Origin: CAWJKP01 sp963843465
GTDB taxonomy: Bacteria > Planctomycetota > Planctomycetia > Pirellulales > Thermoguttaceae
Assembly: GCA_963843465.1 (NCBI GenBank)
Contig: CAWJKP010000001.1
Location: forward strand, 1,922,001 to 1,986,000
Length of the DNA stretch: 64,000 bases
Direction of reading: 5' to 3'
Part shown: positions 63,641 through 64,000 of the stretch, one piece after another
Layout: each line of letters begins with the position of its first letter
How positions within the stretch are numbered: position 1 is the stretch's first letter
Notes under the pieces: model-generated
What the model was told of the DNA's origin: nothing
Database searches by the model: none
Seen by the model: the letters and a program-made list of their open reading frames with translations, nothing else
Made by a program: the position numbers and the translations under genes

Positions 63641-64000
63641 CGCGCCCCTCCCGCCGCGAAGTCGCGGCAATTGATGACCCGCGGAAAACGCGCGGCGATC
63701 TCCATGTCGTGGGTCACCATCAGCAGCGTGCCGCCGGTGCGGTCGAGCTGCCCGAACAGCAGATCGACGACCTGGTGCTTGGCCGTGGGATCGAGATTGC
63801 CGGTGGGCTCGTCGGCCAGCAACAGGGGCGGGTCGGGCAGCAGGGCGCGGCAGATGGCGACACGCTGCTTCTCGCCGTGTGACAGGCGGTGCGGAAAGTA
63901 CCGCAGCCGGTGCGCTAGTCCGGTCTCGGCGGCGAGCTGTGCGGCGCGGCGCGGCACGTCCGGCGTAAGGGGCAAAGCCGCATTGAGCCGGTACGGCAGG
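63637..64000 (-). CDS. ABC transporter ATP-binding protein (partial)
   Basis: The 5' end lies beyond the right edge. The visible C-terminal ~120 residues include the signature LSHGEKQRVAICRALLPDP, Walker B LLLADEPTGNLDPTAKH and the switch-histidine segment LLMVTHDMEIAARFPRVINC. This is the MacB/LolD branch. Its stop overlaps the start of the fused permease gene, so both belong to one transport or efflux system. Confidence 0.93.
   Translation of the reverse strand, partial: LPYRLNAALPLTPDVPRRAAQLAAETGLAHRLRYFPHRLSHGEKQRVAICRALLPDPPLLLADEPTGNLDPTAKHQVVDLLFGQLDRTGGTLLMVTHDMEIAARFPRVINCRDFAAGGAR

Overview
The window looks like a chromosomal stretch from a GC-rich Planctomycetes bacterium of the Pirellulales type. 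Supporting this are ECF sigma factors paired with FecR/LamG or VWA proteins, many secreted beta-propeller, SUMF1 and hydrazine-synthase-alpha-like proteins, a Tat-targeted Gfo/Idh/MocA oxidoreductase, NIPSNAP and HEAT-repeat proteins, and many short palindromic repeats between genes. No tRNA, rRNA, CRISPR array or intact insertion sequence was recognised.

Layout. 0-5.6 kb: an ECF sigma/FecR-LamG pair, then a LmbE-like deacetylase next to a glycosyltransferase, then a DUF2007 membrane protein. 5.7-8.3 kb: an alpha/beta hydrolase overlapping a three-gene cassette (two DUF488 proteins and a dual-OB protein). 8.3-21 kb, minus strand: a YhiN-type flavoprotein, YebC, a TPR protein, an endonuclease-III-like protein, the rbfA-infB-nusA translation/transcription block and an HD-domain hydrolase. 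21.2-22.9 kb: an orphan HicB, a NADAR remnant and a XerC/XerD recombinase. 23-30.7 kb, minus strand: two overlapping secreted TPR proteins, and an ECF sigma/VWA/membrane-protein operon. 30.9-34.9 kb: malate dehydrogenase, a hydrolase-fold protein, an inositol-monophosphatase-family phosphatase and a secreted protein. 35-37.7 kb: rpmB, gatC and gatA. 37.8-45.6 kb: a pentapeptide protein, a TacA/TacT-like toxin-antitoxin pair, a hybrid histidine kinase, a UroD-like methyltransferase-family protein, a lipoprotein, an SAM methyltransferase, a sugar nucleotidyltransferase and a cyclophilin. 45.9-61.3 kb: mostly exported proteins (PQQ-type propeller, GH-like protein, NIPSNAP, SUMF1, CapA, oxidoreductase, HEAT protein, and a ~1,600-residue discoidin/HZS-alpha/di-heme/SUMF1 protein flanked by transposase scraps). 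61.6-64 kb: an ABC system in which an FtsX-like permease is fused to a ZnuA-like metal-binding protein.

Two features cut across the whole window. First, about sixteen single-base frame breaks interrupt otherwise well-conserved genes, including the essential or housekeeping genes infB, gatA and mdh. Because the protein resumes at once in another frame, I read most of these as uncorrected assembly indels and annotate each gene as one interrupted CDS. Second, at least seven families of dispersed palindromic repeats sit between genes. Four repeat copies also lie inside reading frames and are translated, and one has remodelled the 5' end of a phosphatase gene.

The strongest candidates for something undescribed are the permease-substrate-binding-protein fusion at 61.6-63.6 kb, the giant heme/SUMF1 protein at 56.5-61.3 kb, the DUF488-DUF488-dual-OB cassette, and the catalytically stripped endonuclease-III-like protein with a long A/E/K/P tail beside rbfA-infB-nusA.
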